DNA of 64,000 nucleotides from NCBI GenBank assembly GCA_016165875.1, contig JABBOT010000013.1, positions 11,109,478 to 11,173,477 on the forward strand. Reading direction: 5' to 3'. This DNA comes from Acanthopleura granulata (lineage: Eukaryota; Mollusca; Polyplacophora; Chitonida; Chitonidae). Shown here piece after piece: positions 1 through 13,500 of this stretch; position 1 is the stretch's first letter, and the number at the start of each line of letters is the position of its first letter. The notes beneath the pieces are model-generated. The model had not been told where the DNA came from. It worked only from the letters and a program-made list of their open reading frames with translations, and made no database searches. A program made the translations under genes and the position numbers.

Positions 1-372
1 CACAGAATTGGAGCACAATAACACAAGGGTAATGTTCCATCAGGCATGCTTTACCCTCATATTAATTAACGTAATTTACAAATTTCATCTCAGACATCCA
101 GTAACAGGGTAAGCAATGTTCAACAAAGTGTATCTTAAAAACCTATTGCGTGTATTGAGCTCCGTCACAGTTATCGGTTTTCTCTCAAAATGACACCATT
201 CACATGTTAGTTATGCGCTTTCTCAAGGATGTTAATTTTAATTATCTAGCTCGTCAACATTTATTCATTACTCTCTCGCCATCAATCCCCTACAGGTGAG
301 CTCTTTTGTAGCCTTGCTACCACATTTAAGTTTTCTTTTCAATTACTTTCACCATAGCCCCAGTTAACATTG

Positions 373-520
373 CTAGCCTACAGATGGGTGCCTGAAGTTT
401 TTCAAAACACCCCTTGGGCTGAAATGGTATGACTGGGTTGTCCATGTTATAAATACTATGCAATGGTCTCTTGGGCCATACCACTTTTGCCGAAGGGGTG
501 TTTTCAGTGCAGGCTTGCAG
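373..520. repeat. Palindromic MITE-like element, family MITE-1
   Basis: The two ends are imperfect inverted copies of each other: a left arm reading roughly CCTGCAAATAGGTGCCTGAC then a run like GAAAACACCCCTT, and the reverse complement at the right, around a centre containing TGGTATGAC and its complement. Five further copies occur in the window (4826-4928, 23522-23687, 24450-24608, 25552-25720, 46440-46586). It carries no coding capacity, so it would be non-autonomous. Confidence 0.7.
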
Positions 521-1632
521 TGCACCAACATGTAGCAGCCTTTATAGGTTCAGAAACAGTTAAACTCTGCTAGTCTTTTCTCTCTCAAGTTTTTAAAGTA
601 TCACAAAATTGTTAGGCACTGTGGAGTAGTCCTAGAACTCTGAAGTTCAAATCCAGCCTATTTTTTATCATTTTTACATGAAAATTTTCCCCACAATTTT
701 TATTGTTCAACCTGAAATATTCATATTGCCATGCGTAGAATGTGTTGTAATGTCATTTTCTCAGGTACGGTGTATTCGATTGGGCTGAAATTTATAATAC
801 AGATAGAGTTAACCTTAGGGAAAGTTAACTGTACTGAAATCGTTTTTATATCTTGAAAACTGTGGAAATGCATTGATTATTGAAATTAATTGTCATGTGA
901 CCAAAAGCTTTTGAATTAAAATGTTTTAACTATGCTACCTGATGTACATGTAGCTTGATGTCCTGGTCACAAATCTGATCTTATTTACTTCCTGCGACGT
1001 ATACTTTGACGCAAATTATGATCAAAGTTTGGAGAAGTGCAGTTTTCCCCTTATTTGAAGGTGACGAGAGAAAACCGTTACAACTGTTAGGCGGAAAATT
1101 GTAGAAAAAAACAGAAATTCTCCCGTAGTTAGAAGTCATGTGATAGGAGACTGTCACAGTTGTAAGGCGGAAAATCGCAGAGTGCAGTTTACCTGAGACT
1201 AATGAGTGCATGAGAAGGAAAATCTTCCTTGCTACACTGTGTTCATTATGTCCTTTGATGAAAGCTGCATTGCTTCCTTACTGGTTTCTAGTTTCTAGCC
1301 CGTGGTATATGATACTTGTTAGTCATGGGTTCAAATCCAGTTCATTCTTTTCAGTCTTTTCTCTTTTTTTATTACCATGGAGTTATCTGGTAGTGGGACT
1401 ACCAGGTATGGTAAATAGGTCAGCTTGGACCCAGGCAATGTTGTTGGATAACAGCTTTAATTTTGTAAATGACTCCATGATAATTTTGTGCCAGCTAGTG
1501 GAGGTACTGTCTCATCAGAGACTCTGGTTGGTACTTTAACAGTATCATGATTTTGTGTATTTAAAGAAGTTTTAATTTAATTCATTGTATGTTTCATATA
1601 TGTTTTTAGCTGTAGATCTTTAGAGACATAAC

Positions 1633-1797
1633 TGGTCTCCTCTCCGACGGTACGTGGGAAGGTCTGCCACCATTACCTGCAGATGGTCGTGGGTTTCCCC
1701 CAGGCACTGCCCGGTTTCCTCCTACCATAATGCTGGTTGCCGCGGTATAAGTGAAATATTCTTGAGTATGGTAACACCAATGAAATGAATAAATTAG
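1633..1797 (+). repeat. SINE-A copy, 3' part
   Basis: It matches the body and tail of the commonest short repeat in the window: GTGGGAAGGTCTGCCA, GGTTTCCTCC, AAGTGAAATATTCTTGAG, ending in an AATAAAT-type tail. The tRNA-like head is missing. Confidence 0.75.
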
Positions 1798-2304
1798 AGA
1801 CCTGTCATATACATGACATCTTCTATGACTTTGTCTTTTCTTGTCTGATGTAGGAATGTAGCTGTTTACTAAACTTATGTTAGGGCATATGTCATCCTGC
1901 TTAGCTCAGATTGGAAAGTCATAAAACAAAATGTTTCTTTCTCGACACCATGGTGTCTGAATGTGAAATATCAAAATGTAATAACAAAAAAGATATTCAC
2001 TTTCATTAGTGAAGAAAATCATGCTGTTTCACTGATGTATAAATAATAGATTAATTTGCTCCACCATGAGGTAAATTGATGTTGTAACATCACAGATCGA
2101 AAACTTTTTATTAAACGGATAGGTGTTCTCACCATGTAAGTCACTTTTTTTTTCTGTTAGACTAGTATTCCCAGGGGACTTGCCCACAATTTTCAAAAAA
2201 CATGACTCATATTTTCCTCTGTGAAAAGTTTCCATGAAAACGGACATCGTGCGATGCTGCACTATGAGTAGTAAATTTACGCTGTATGCCTGGGACACTT
2301 TGAA

Positions 2305-2557
2305 CCTGGTGTGGCTGAGGGAGGGAGTAGCGTGCCAGCGCGGCATAATGACCCAGGTGCCTCTCATCAATGTGGCTGCAGTGAGTTTCAGTCCTGATCA
2401 GGCTACCACCCTCTCCGATCATACGTGGGAATGTCGTGGGAAGTTTCCTCACATGCTCAGCGCATTTTCCTCCCACCATGATGCTGGCCTCCGTTATATA
2501 AACGAAATATTCTTGAGAGCAGCATAAAACATCGGTCAAATAAGAAAATAAATAAAT
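2305..2557 (+). repeat. SINE-A copy, nearly full length, diverged
   Basis: It runs from the tRNA-like head (GTGTGGCTGAGGGAGGGAGTAG) through the body to AAATAAATAAATT. The internal promoter boxes are degraded. The open frames on both strands here are products of the repeat. Confidence 0.75.
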
Positions 2558-2857
2558 TGAACCTGGTGACTTCAACAACCAAATTATTCCCAGATGCCTT
2601 TACATTAAATCTGGAAGTTGAGGCTGACAAAGAACTTTCCAGGATTTAAAAATGCAAATTAAGTATGCATATGCTAGATATGTGTTGTTTCTGGCATATT
2701 GAGTATTGAAATCCTTCTGTGTACAAGTACACTGTATCTGCGGTTTATAGCTGCTGTGTTTTCTAAGAAATTTTTGATCAGTAAAACACTCAGTGGAAAA
2801 TATTGGAGAGGGTAGATCCGAAGAAGTCAATAAGTAGAAACTTTATTTTCTCTGCAG

Positions 2858-2938
2858 GTGCGGAGAACGAAGCCGAACCTGTTGGGAAAAGAGTGAGCAG
2901 AAGTAACAGTTTCTCAAGTGTCTCCAGTCATACCAGCA
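2858..2938 (+). CDS. ZMYND8: ZMYND8 exon 1 (first recognised): disordered Ser-rich N-terminus
   Basis: The acceptor TTTTCTCTGCAG precedes it and the donor is A/GTAAGT. The first two bases complete a codon begun upstream. Only one frame is open; it reads [20 protein letters not shown] and continues Ser-rich. The phase at its end fits the next exon exactly. Confidence 0.75.
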
Positions 2939-4520
2939 GTAAGTCCGCCCCTCCAGCTCCCACTCACACCCCTCCTCCATAAACTTCTTTTTTATGTATG
3001 AAATCTTATTCAAGGCCCTCTCTGCCAGAGCTCAGTTCACTTTATTTATCCCTCAGACAGTCTTCTCATATGACTAGAAGAGTGTGCTAGGACATCACCT
3101 CAGATAAAATCTGTCGATGGTTCAACGCCACTTCCTAATTAGATCTTTATGACATATTTGGTAAAACTGTACATGTAAATACCTTTGTTTTCACTGATAT
3201 TATCTTTTGCGAAATTGCTACGAAAGCAAGTTCGCTGGATTTAAATTTTGCAGATGTAGGGCCTGGGCTCCTAAATTTATGAAGATAATGAAGAAGTCCT
3301 GATCAACACCAAACTCACAGGCTTCAACACAGCTTAAAAACAAAAATTTTAATCTGCTTACAACATGCACGCTTATAGACTTACTGGAGTGCACATGTGG
3401 GCGAGGCCATTCTACTCAATCTATCCAAGGCCATGTTTTGTACTGTGGGATTAAAAGTACTTCATACTGGTATTCCTTTCCTTGTAATACCCTCTGTTGT
3501 GGAAGGTTTTAGGATGGAATATTTGCTGGCTGAATATTTTGTGGATTAATCATTACTGTTAAATCTGCAAAAGTACATGTAAATGTTCCTCAAATAAAAA
3601 GGCATATACAGTATTTGACCCCACCATATGTTTTTTTTGTTTAGATTCCGACAGCACTCCAGCAGTCAAAAGTCATCACAGAACGAGGTCATCAGCTAAC
3701 TCTTCAAGGTCAAGCACACCGACGCCACCTGTTGGCAAGGAGGGGAGGCAATCAAACCCAAGTACACCAGTGACAGGGACAAACAAGACAAAAGGTTAAC
3801 ACTCACATCAATCCACCACATGTGCATGTTATCAAAACAAGAGTTAGTCAGGTGCAGGCCTTAGGGTTTGTTTTTTTTTGAACATGTGTGTGATTATCAC
3901 ACCCCTTTCAGAAACCTGGGGGGTGATTTGCATACCAAGATCTACACCTCCCTGACTTTCAGGCATGTGTTATTAGCACGCCTAGATTCTGTTTCAGGAA
4001 TATGCTTGTTGTGATAGCACGCCCCAAATATGAAGGCCTGCTGAGGTGTTGTTGCGACACGTAGTGGTATGTGTCATTTTGGTTTCCCCCAAAAACCAAG
4101 TGGCTATTTGTCATCACAAAAGTGAAAATGAGGGGCTGAAACTGCTTTCCTGAGTTTTTTTTTTTTTAGAAAACAGTCGTATTGCGTTGATTTGACATTA
4201 CATACAGCTGCACAAGGAAGACCTGTGCAATGTTCTTTATTTTGTGTGTCATGTCACATCACAGTAGTGTGTGCATTATGATATCATAGCATATCCAACA
4301 TCTTTAACAATGTGAAAAAAAGGAAAAGGGGGAGAAAAAAAATGTCGCAGTAACGAGCCCACTACAGAACGTTTCTTCCAACAATGTTAGTTCTCCTCCC
4401 ACCAATTTTACCCTGTACATATTTGTCGCGTATCTTCATCATATCTACATCGTATCTACATGTGTGCGTGTGCGTAAGCTTTTGTATATTTCCATTCATA
4501 TGTTTGGATATTATGTTAAT

Positions 4521-4558
<38 letters not shown>

Positions 4559-7500
4559 TTTCCTTCTGTGTTTATCCATATTCCTTGCTATTGAGTTATT
4601 GTAGTGTTTATTGTATAATTCATTATGTTGTATATCAGAGGAAATCCACAAATGGCCAATTGGCTGCGGGGTATCCTCTTGAAATAAATAAAGAATTAAA
4701 TTGAATTAAATTAAAACAAAGCTCTGTTGTATTAGATAGCTAGGATACCAGACTAGCAGAAATCTTGACGGTAGGGTACTTGTAGACAAATAAGATGGTG
4801 GGGAAACTACACCAAGGAATAATATGCTAGCCTGCAAATGGATGGCTGACATTTTTGAAAAACGAAAAAAATGCCAAAGTGGTATGACCGTGGGAATTAA
4901 AAATGTCAGGCATGTACTTGCAGGCTTACATGCAGGTATATGTCATTGTGAGCATGTTTGCAGACACCAAGCCCACCCCATCCTCTGGAAAGAAGCGGTC
5001 ACTGGCGTCCATGCTAGAAGCGGGCGACACTCCTACCGTCCCACCTCCCAAGCTGAGGAAGATAGGCAAGAATGATGGCAGCGGTGTGGTAAGTCTGCTG
5101 GTCTAATGAAGTAGTCACAAAGAGTAAACTTCATGGTCTAAAATTATCACACACTTTGGTGAAAAGTGAGCATTATTAATCTCGCTTTTCTGTTTGTCCG
5201 TCCGTTCGTTGGTTTCTGTGCATGATCTCCTGCAAGTATTGTTCAATTTCCATAAATTTTGTGAAGAAAGAGTACCAGCTTTCTCCATTCATAAGTTTTG
5301 CAATTTTGGTTTGTGTTATAAATTCTCCAAATGGATAAATCATCATCCTAGATCTCTTGGCCTCCATCAGATGATAACTGTGACCATTACAGTTGTCTGT
5401 CGGGGGGGAGGGGAGAAGGGGGACCACAAGGTGTTGTTTGTGTCCGACATGTTTAGATCACTATGAATTGCAAAAATTCTTAACCATGGCATTAAACAAT
5501 AACCAATCATTTTGTAAGTTGCTCTTTTTTTGTTTTTGTTTCTTCAGAACAATAAGAATGACTACTTCTGTTGGATTTGCCACAGGGATGGCAATGTTAT
5601 TGTGTGTAAAGTGTGTCCAAGAGTCTATCATACAAAGTGCTTAGGTCTACAAAATAGCCAGCCCAAGGATTGGGTGTGTCCAGAGTGTGAGGTGAGTGTC
5701 TGTCTGTGTGATTGTTTGCCTGTGTGTCTGTCAGTTTGTCTGCCTGTCTGTCCATCTGTCCTTCTCTCTGTTTGACTGCATGTTTGCCTGTCTGTCATTA
5801 GGTCTGTTTATATGTTTGACTGTCTGTGTGAGAGTCAGTATGTCAGCATATGTGTCTTTCGGTCTGTGTGTCGGCGTGTTTGTCTCTCTGTCTGTCAGGG
5901 TGTGTAGTCGTTTGTTCCTTTAACTGTCTAAATGCATTATTGTCTCTGTGTATGTGTTTGTCTGGATAACTCCTGTGTTTGACTGCCTGCTTGCCTTTCT
6001 GTCATTACATGTGTGTCTGTTTATGTGTTTGACTGTATGTGTCAGTGTGTCCTGTATGTGTCTGTCGGTCTTTGTGTTTGTCTGTTTGCCTAATTATTTG
6101 TTTCTTTAACTTTCTGAATCCTCTTTTTGCCTGTGTGTCTGTCTGTTTGTCTTAATGGAAACATGGCATAGAAATATGACAAATCTGTACCCCTGGCTAT
6201 TGACTGACAAAGGAATTTAGCGTCGTTCAGAACTGTGCGGTTGTATCAATCTATACTTTCAAAGATTAACGTTGGTAAACAAGACAGACTGATTGACATA
6301 TCTGTCTCTTTCACCTATTTATTGTCATCCTCAATGACTAATATGGAATGATGGAGTATTTGATATACAAATAGATGAATATTAAGTGATATGGCTGAGC
6401 TCATTTAACATTCTTTGTGTTTTGGCAGAAAATTCTACGTGCAGAATGTGTGGACACACGGTCCAAATCCATGTCGATGATCACACTAGATCAGCTGTGC
6501 ATGCTGCTCAAGTTTGCCCTGGAAAGAATGCAGCATCCCACGGTGAAATGCCCCAGCTTTACATTTTTTCCAGAAGAATGATATTCTTCAAATGCGGTTA
6601 ATTCTTGGAACTTAAATTACTTTTTATGTTTGGGCATAAATTTGATTAAATTGTTTTTTTTATTTATGTATAGATTTTCATGTAGTATGGAGAAAACAGA
6701 CAAAGTTTTACATTTATGCAAATAGGTAAAGAAAACTCGCGAAAACTTTCTGAGAGCAACATATATTTTATATTTAAAGTAAATATGTTTTGTGTGCTGG
6801 AGCCCGGCATACATGGGCAATATTTTTTTTCGGAGAAGAGGTTATCTTGGAACCGATAGCAAAATATCCTTGAAATTTAATCATGTGCAGGTATGCACAA
6901 CAAGAGCTCCTGACTATGAAAATCTCATCCTAAGTTTCAGTGATATTCTTAATCATTTGAAAACAGAATATGAACATTCTATTTTCGACACCAAATGTTG
7001 GCCATGTCCACTGGGTTTTAGTTCTTAGTGTGGCTTTAACAATGATTCACTGGCATCAAAATACTGCCTCCAAGTAGTTCCAACATATTCATGCTGCGCC
7101 CTCACTGGCTCTCCACCTCAAAGACACCCAACAGGACACTCTTCAGTACATCGATGTCAAGACAAGGGATGTTTGGTTTTTATCTTCTAATGCGCAATGG
7201 CTAAAGCCTATAATATGACTAATACTGTTAATATGACATCAGAATCCCAGGTAGTCATTCTAATGCTCAATGCCAAGCAAGTTTTTTTGCCCTCGGCCAG
7301 TTTTGGCCAAGGGCTATTGTTGTAGCGGGTGGTGTCCGTCCGTTCATCTGTCCTTATTCCTTGTAAACGCTCAATCTCGGGAACAGTATATCCAATGTTC
7401 ACCAAACTTACACATTGGCATTAGGAAGAATCCCATTAATTTTCAGTGATCATGATCTTTTCTTCAAGGTCATTGGGGTAATTTAATTTAAATTTGGCTT

Positions 7501-10500
7501 GTAAATGCTCTATCTCTAGAACGGTTTAACCCAAGTTCACCAAACTTACACCATACTTACACATTGGCATGAAGAACTCCATTGATTTTCAGCGATCTTG
7601 ACCTATTCCTTCAAGGTCATTGGAGTTAAATTCTTGTGAAAGCTCTATCTCTAGAAGGGTTTAGCCCAAGTTCACCAAACTTATACCACACTTACACCAC
7701 ACTTACACATTTGTGTGAGGAAGAACCCTGTTGATTATCATCTACCTTTACCTTTTTCCTAAAGGTCATTGGGATCATTTGAGTACAATTTTTATAAAAG
7801 GCTTGTAAACGCTCTGTCTCTAGAAAGGTTTAGCCCAAGTTCACTAAGCTTACACCACACTTACACACTGGGGTGAGAAAGAACCCTATTGATTTTCAGC
7901 AACCTTTATCTTCAAGGTCATAGGGGCCAATAAAGTTAAATTTTTTAAAAGGCTTGTAAACATGATATCACTAGAATGGTTTGGCACAAGTTCACCAAAC
8001 TTACACCCTACCTTCACTTTGGCTTGAGGAAGAACCCAATTGGTTTCCAGTGACCTTGACCTTTTCCTTTAAGGTCATTGGGGTATTCACTGTTGTGAAG
8101 GCTTCTAAACACTCTGTATGTTGAACAGTTTATTCCAAGTTGACCAAATTTATACAGCCCATATACCATTTTATGAACGGCTGGTATTTTAAATAATATC
8201 TTTTGAAATTTGTATCTATTTTTTAAAAAATTTTTTTTACACACATTTGACTCAAGAACTCCTTTTTTCAGTCATGTGTTAAACTCCTATGAGCCATTGA
8301 TATTCGCCACAAAAATGTGGCAGTGTATTTGGAAACTGCCAAAAAAAAAAAAAAAAAAAAATCATAATCCAGGCTTCATACGACAATATCAACTTTAAAC
8401 ATCACCTTTTTTTTCTCATGGTTTTGTGGTTGTGATTTCAGAGTGGACCGTTTGAGAAGCCTGTAGACTTAGCTGCTGTGCCACTGTATGGCGACTATAT
8501 TTATAATCCCATGGACCTCGGTTTGCTAGAAAAGGTAATCTACAAGCGCACCTGGCTAGCTTTCTCTTAGTTTACAAGCTGTTACCTTGCTATAAGCCAG
8601 ATAGCTGTTCTGAGTGAGCATGACTGAAATTTCTTCACTGTGGGACGAAGAAAACCGTGTTGCTTTGTTAAAACATTGGAATCCTCGCAGTCAAACAGAA
8701 TCCAACCCGTGCCGGGAATTTTACACAAGTCTGTGACATCTGAGACTTTACAAGGGCCAGAGGACAGTTTCAAGTTGAAAACTCAGTAAACTTAGTAAAA
8801 CTTAGTAAAATCCACATTGGACTTTAGGACTCATTGTCACCCTGGGCTGTTTGCCAAAGTCTGAAATGTTAGACTAAGCTTTTCTTTATCTCAGGTATGA
8901 CCCGGTCTGCTTATGCACAGTATTGCACCACTTGAAACAGCTATCTGGCTTATTGACTTTGTATGATGTGTAACCAAGTTAAGTAATACACAATGTACCA
9001 CTTGTCTAAGTAGATAAAAATGCAAAGGATCTACTGGATAAACTTCTATATTGCTATATATATCCAGCGTGCGAGGATGTGATGAAAACTGTAATTCGCT
9101 CTGTACAACAGAAGCACATGTAGAATGGTCTGGTATTGAGTTGAGTGTATGTGGCTGTCAAGCTGCAGATGCACGTTCTCTGTATTTATGGAAATGATTT
9201 TGCTGTTTCGATTTAACAGAACATAGACAACAGAATGTATGGCTGTACAGAAGCTTTCCTGGCTGATGCGAAGTGGATTCTGCACAACTGTATTATCTAC
9301 AACGGGAGTAAGTATTCTTGCATAGGAGTTGTCTCCCTTGGGATTTGATGAATCCAGGAAAATCTCAATTGTTTTGCATGGCCCGGCTTCAAGTGGACAG
9401 CCGAGTGGCTTAATGATTCAGAAGTTTAAAATATGATGAGATGAAATGTTTCAAAGCCATGAAAGTGAATTCTGGTTTTGAATGATGGAACAAGCCCACA
9501 TCTGGATACAGGTCATGTGGTATTGTGCAGTAAACATAGCTAGGCTATTAAAAATATCTATGTTAGGGGTAACCCGACTGCCCTTCCGAAAAGATTTATC
9601 GGGCTTTAGATGGAATTTCATTTTTAATTTTTCTCTCCATGTTTTTTCTTTAAAATCCTTTATTATTTCATAACAAAATATGAAAGAAAACATTTCCCTA
9701 CTGACAGACTGTATTTTTGGTGATAGGGTTGTGATACTTGCAACAAAGAAGGATGGCCTTACATACTGGTTCAAATAAGTGTTGTGTGGAATGCCACAAG
9801 CCTGCAAGGAGTGGCTCCAGTAGTGCACCAAAAGGGTTTAAATTTAGGTTAACACAGATGGTAATCCTGCATTGGCAAAGATAGCCACCCAGAGCTGAAA
9901 GCTGCTTGAGGACTCCTAAACCTGACTGGTAAACCTCTCCTTCATTACAGCTCTGTTGGGAGACAAATCTGCCTACCGTGCTATAAGGGAAACATGTTAG
10001 CCTGTGACTTAAATGATATAATGATTTTGTATTAAATAATTATATGATAACCAATCGTCTGCAAAGAATTAACAAAACCTGAAAATTTGGGGTACACGCT
10101 TGTGCGTGGCGGTCAAGGGTTGCTTTACACTAATGAATTCAGGCTTTAGCTTGAATTTGTTATTTAATACTTAGCTCTGGAATGTATGCATCAGATCAGT
10201 GAATGTTGTGGTAGTGCAGTAACCTGATTTGATGTATTTATTTATTTATTTGCTTGGTGTTTTACGCCATACTCAAGAACAGTTCACTTATACGATGGCG
10301 ACCAGCATAATGGTGGGAGGAAACCGGGCAGAGCGCGGGGGAACCCACGATCATCCGCAGGTTGCTGGCTGACCTTCCCTCTTACTGCCAGAGAGGAAGC
10401 CAGCATGAGCTGGACTTGAACTCATAGTGGCCGTATTGGTAACCTGATTTGAGCATCCAGATTCAAACATTTTGTTTTGAGGAGAAGTTGTAGACTTCAT

Positions 10501-13500
10501 ACTAAAAGTCATTTAGCATTGTTACCTTGAGTCCATTACCAAACTGTCAAATGTATGTCGAGAAAAAATTACCAGTTGTGTTTTGGTTTTATAATGTTTA
10601 TTCCATGCATCTTGTGTTCGTGATCATATTTTAACATCTGTTGCAGCCCATCACAAACTTACATCCAGTGCCAAGTTGATTGTGAAGATCTGTAAACATG
10701 AGGCAAGTTGTTCCTTAAATGATCACTAATTTAAACTTGAAGAAATGCGAATTTTTGAAATCTGTAATGTGTTTAATGAGAATAAAGCATTATATCATAG
10801 ACAGTTTGTGATGCTTCTCCATCCATTGGTGAGAAAGTTCTTAAAGGTGACATAATAAAAACGATCAAGCCACGAATTCCTCTTGTTCTTCTACTCCACG
10901 TATATCTTTTGTCGGATGAGGTGCATTTGTCCAACCAATCACTGTACACATGTAGTTCAAGTCCAGCTAATGCTGGCTTCCTCTCTGGCCGCACACGAGA
11001 AGGTCTGCCAGCAACCTGCAGATGATTGTGGGTTTACCCTGGGGGTCTGCTCTGTTTTCTTCCACCATAGTGCTGGCCACTGTCGTATAAGTGAAACATA
11101 TACACCAATCAAATAAATAAATAAATACACAGGTTGAACTGATTTATCCTAAGCATTGGGCAGGGAAATTTCTCGACTTTCTCCCACAGTATTACATGAG
11201 GTTCATTTAGAGATTATCACTTGCCTTCCATCAATGTGGTGCACACATCAAACTCCCTCTCCAAAGGAAACTTGTGTGAAATATACGGAAAAGTTTGTCA
11301 TATACTTTCCAAAGGCCAGTGGGTTTAAACAGCTTGCTCTCTGGTTTCCTTCACCTACGACATTGCTGATCAGCTCTTCTTATTTTATCCTGAGGGTTTG
11401 TTTTGTAGTTTAACATGTTTGTTAACATTACATGTATGAAGACAATGAATAGTTTATCAAACTTGCGTTTGTTATGGTCTCATAAACAAATTAAATGTAC
11501 AAATGCCCATGTTGGGCGCACAGTTTGGATTCATGCAGCTGTTGGTGAAAGAAATTCAGACAAAGTGAGGGGAAACTGTTGATCCCCATCAAGTATCTGG
11601 CGAATTACTGAATGTGACACACTAGCTAAGCCATTAGAAATTTGATTTGACCCTTGAATTTGTAATTAGGTCTTAATTGTGACTTTTATGTGTTTTGCTG
11701 TTGTTTCAGACAAATGAGATTGAAATCTGCCCTGACTGTTACATGAATTCCTGCCTACAGCGGAATGACAACTGGTTCTGTGAACCTTGTGTAGGTTTAA
11801 ACTTTCTGCATCCCGTGTTACATGACCTCTTGTGTACAGCAGATTGATAACTTGTTCTGCGAACCTTGTATAATCATTCATTCATTCATCTGATATAAAT
11901 TGGGCATTTTTATTCGGTCTAAAATCTTTAAGTGCCTGAAAAGCGCTGTTAAGATTTAATAATCTGATAATTTTCTGTTAAAAGCACATTTTAATTGACA
12001 GTTCTCTGAGAACATGAACATTGTTTACTTCTTCCACATTTAACATGTAGATGGTTCTTGTAAATATACAGTGACCTTTGGAAAATGTTATATGTTAATT
12101 TCCCGAAATTTTTAAAATGTTTTTTTTTAAATTTTTTTTCTTTATCATACAACAGAGAACTCCACACACATTGGTTTGGGCAAAACTCAAAGGCTATCCT
12201 TTCTGGCCAGCAAAGGTAAGCTTACTACAAGTTTGGAAAATGTTGTCTTGTTTTTATGGGTCTGTTGGTGAGAATTGCCAGAGGCCCATTATAGAGGCAT
12301 GAAAATAGTGTGAAGAAATTTCCGGAAGTAGTTTCATCCAAGTATTCAGTGTCAGTGCATTTTATGGTCAAATATTAGCTTCCTTTTTGTGATGGTTTCT
12401 TCATTGTTTTGTTAGGATTTACATGGAATGATTATGCATTGAATAAAACTTTTAATTAGGTCTGGAGTAGTGTTTTCCTTTATAATGCTTGTACTTTTGC
12501 ATCCCAAAAGCTCATCGAATATACTTGCACTATTTTAAGGATGGTAACGGCAAATGGTCACATACCGGTCGGTACTTTGACTGCCTGCGGTAGCGTTTGT
12601 AGCGAAAAGATATACATCATGCATGGAGGTAAAATAGAAGGAGGCACAACTTGGCCAGTCAGCCCCGGGAGACGGCTTGACTCACTCGCTGTGCCTTTGT
12701 ACTCTGAGTGGAATCTCCTGTGGCTGGGCAGTATTTGAAGTACTGTGTACGATACCGTGCCTCAGAGTGAGTGCATAAACAGGCCTTAGCGTGCTCTGTC
12801 TCGATAAGAAACCCATCACGTAGTTTCAGTAAAAAGCATCAACTCCAAATTCTGCGCACAACACATATTTAGTGAGGTCTCATTTATGAGACTACATGGG
12901 CATTTAAATCACATCGATAGGTTTTTTTTGGGGGGAAGTTGAAAACCCCAATCAACAGCATTAATTTTTCAGCTATCTACATTTTCTGGCCAACATAGCT
13001 TGTTAAAGTTATGTTTTACAGAAAGCATTAGTTTGTGGCATTCACATAGCACTGGTGGGATAAGGGTATATTCTCTCTGTTTCTTTGAATAACTATTGAA
13101 AATTGCCAATTTAAATTGCATGGGCCTCATATAAATATGTCCATAAATTGATCATGCTTGAGTTCTATAAAATTGCATTTCCGGTCAACTTACAATCCAC
13201 TGGTTAAATAAAGAAGATTGGATAAATAATTAACTGAACGTGCACATGCCGCAGTTATGTGTACAGTAAAAGTTTTCTTTGCAAGTTTGGCCTACCTTGT
13301 GACAATCGAGCGCTTGGGTGGTCATTAAAATAATGGATAAAAAGAATGATGTGGTTAATTATAAGAGGGTGGGTATGTCATTTGTCCTGATCCCTCGGGA
13401 ATAATGGACTGGACTTGGGTAAAATGTTCCACAAAAATACCCCAGCACACCTGATTAATACCATAATAGAGAACATGAAAGAGATGTATGGATTATTGCA

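Larger units (their letters stand above)
1..2857. other. Upstream region or 5' intron of the ZMYND8 gene, no coding exon recognised
   Basis: The first exon I can support begins at 2858 in the middle of a codon, so at least one more coding exon lies upstream. I looked for an exon ending with one spare base before a GT donor and found none that I could defend. The stretch holds a MITE-like palindrome (373-520), two SINE-A copies (1633-1797 and 2305-2557) and otherwise A+T-rich sequence. Short open frames here overlap repeats or lack splice context. Confidence 0.5.

Noticed and set aside
2207..2578. ORFs on both strands (97-123 codons)
   Set aside because: They lie within a diverged SINE-A copy.
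9451..9831. Minus-strand ORF of 126 codons in intron 7
   Set aside because: No recognisable domain, no splice support, and composition like the surrounding intron.
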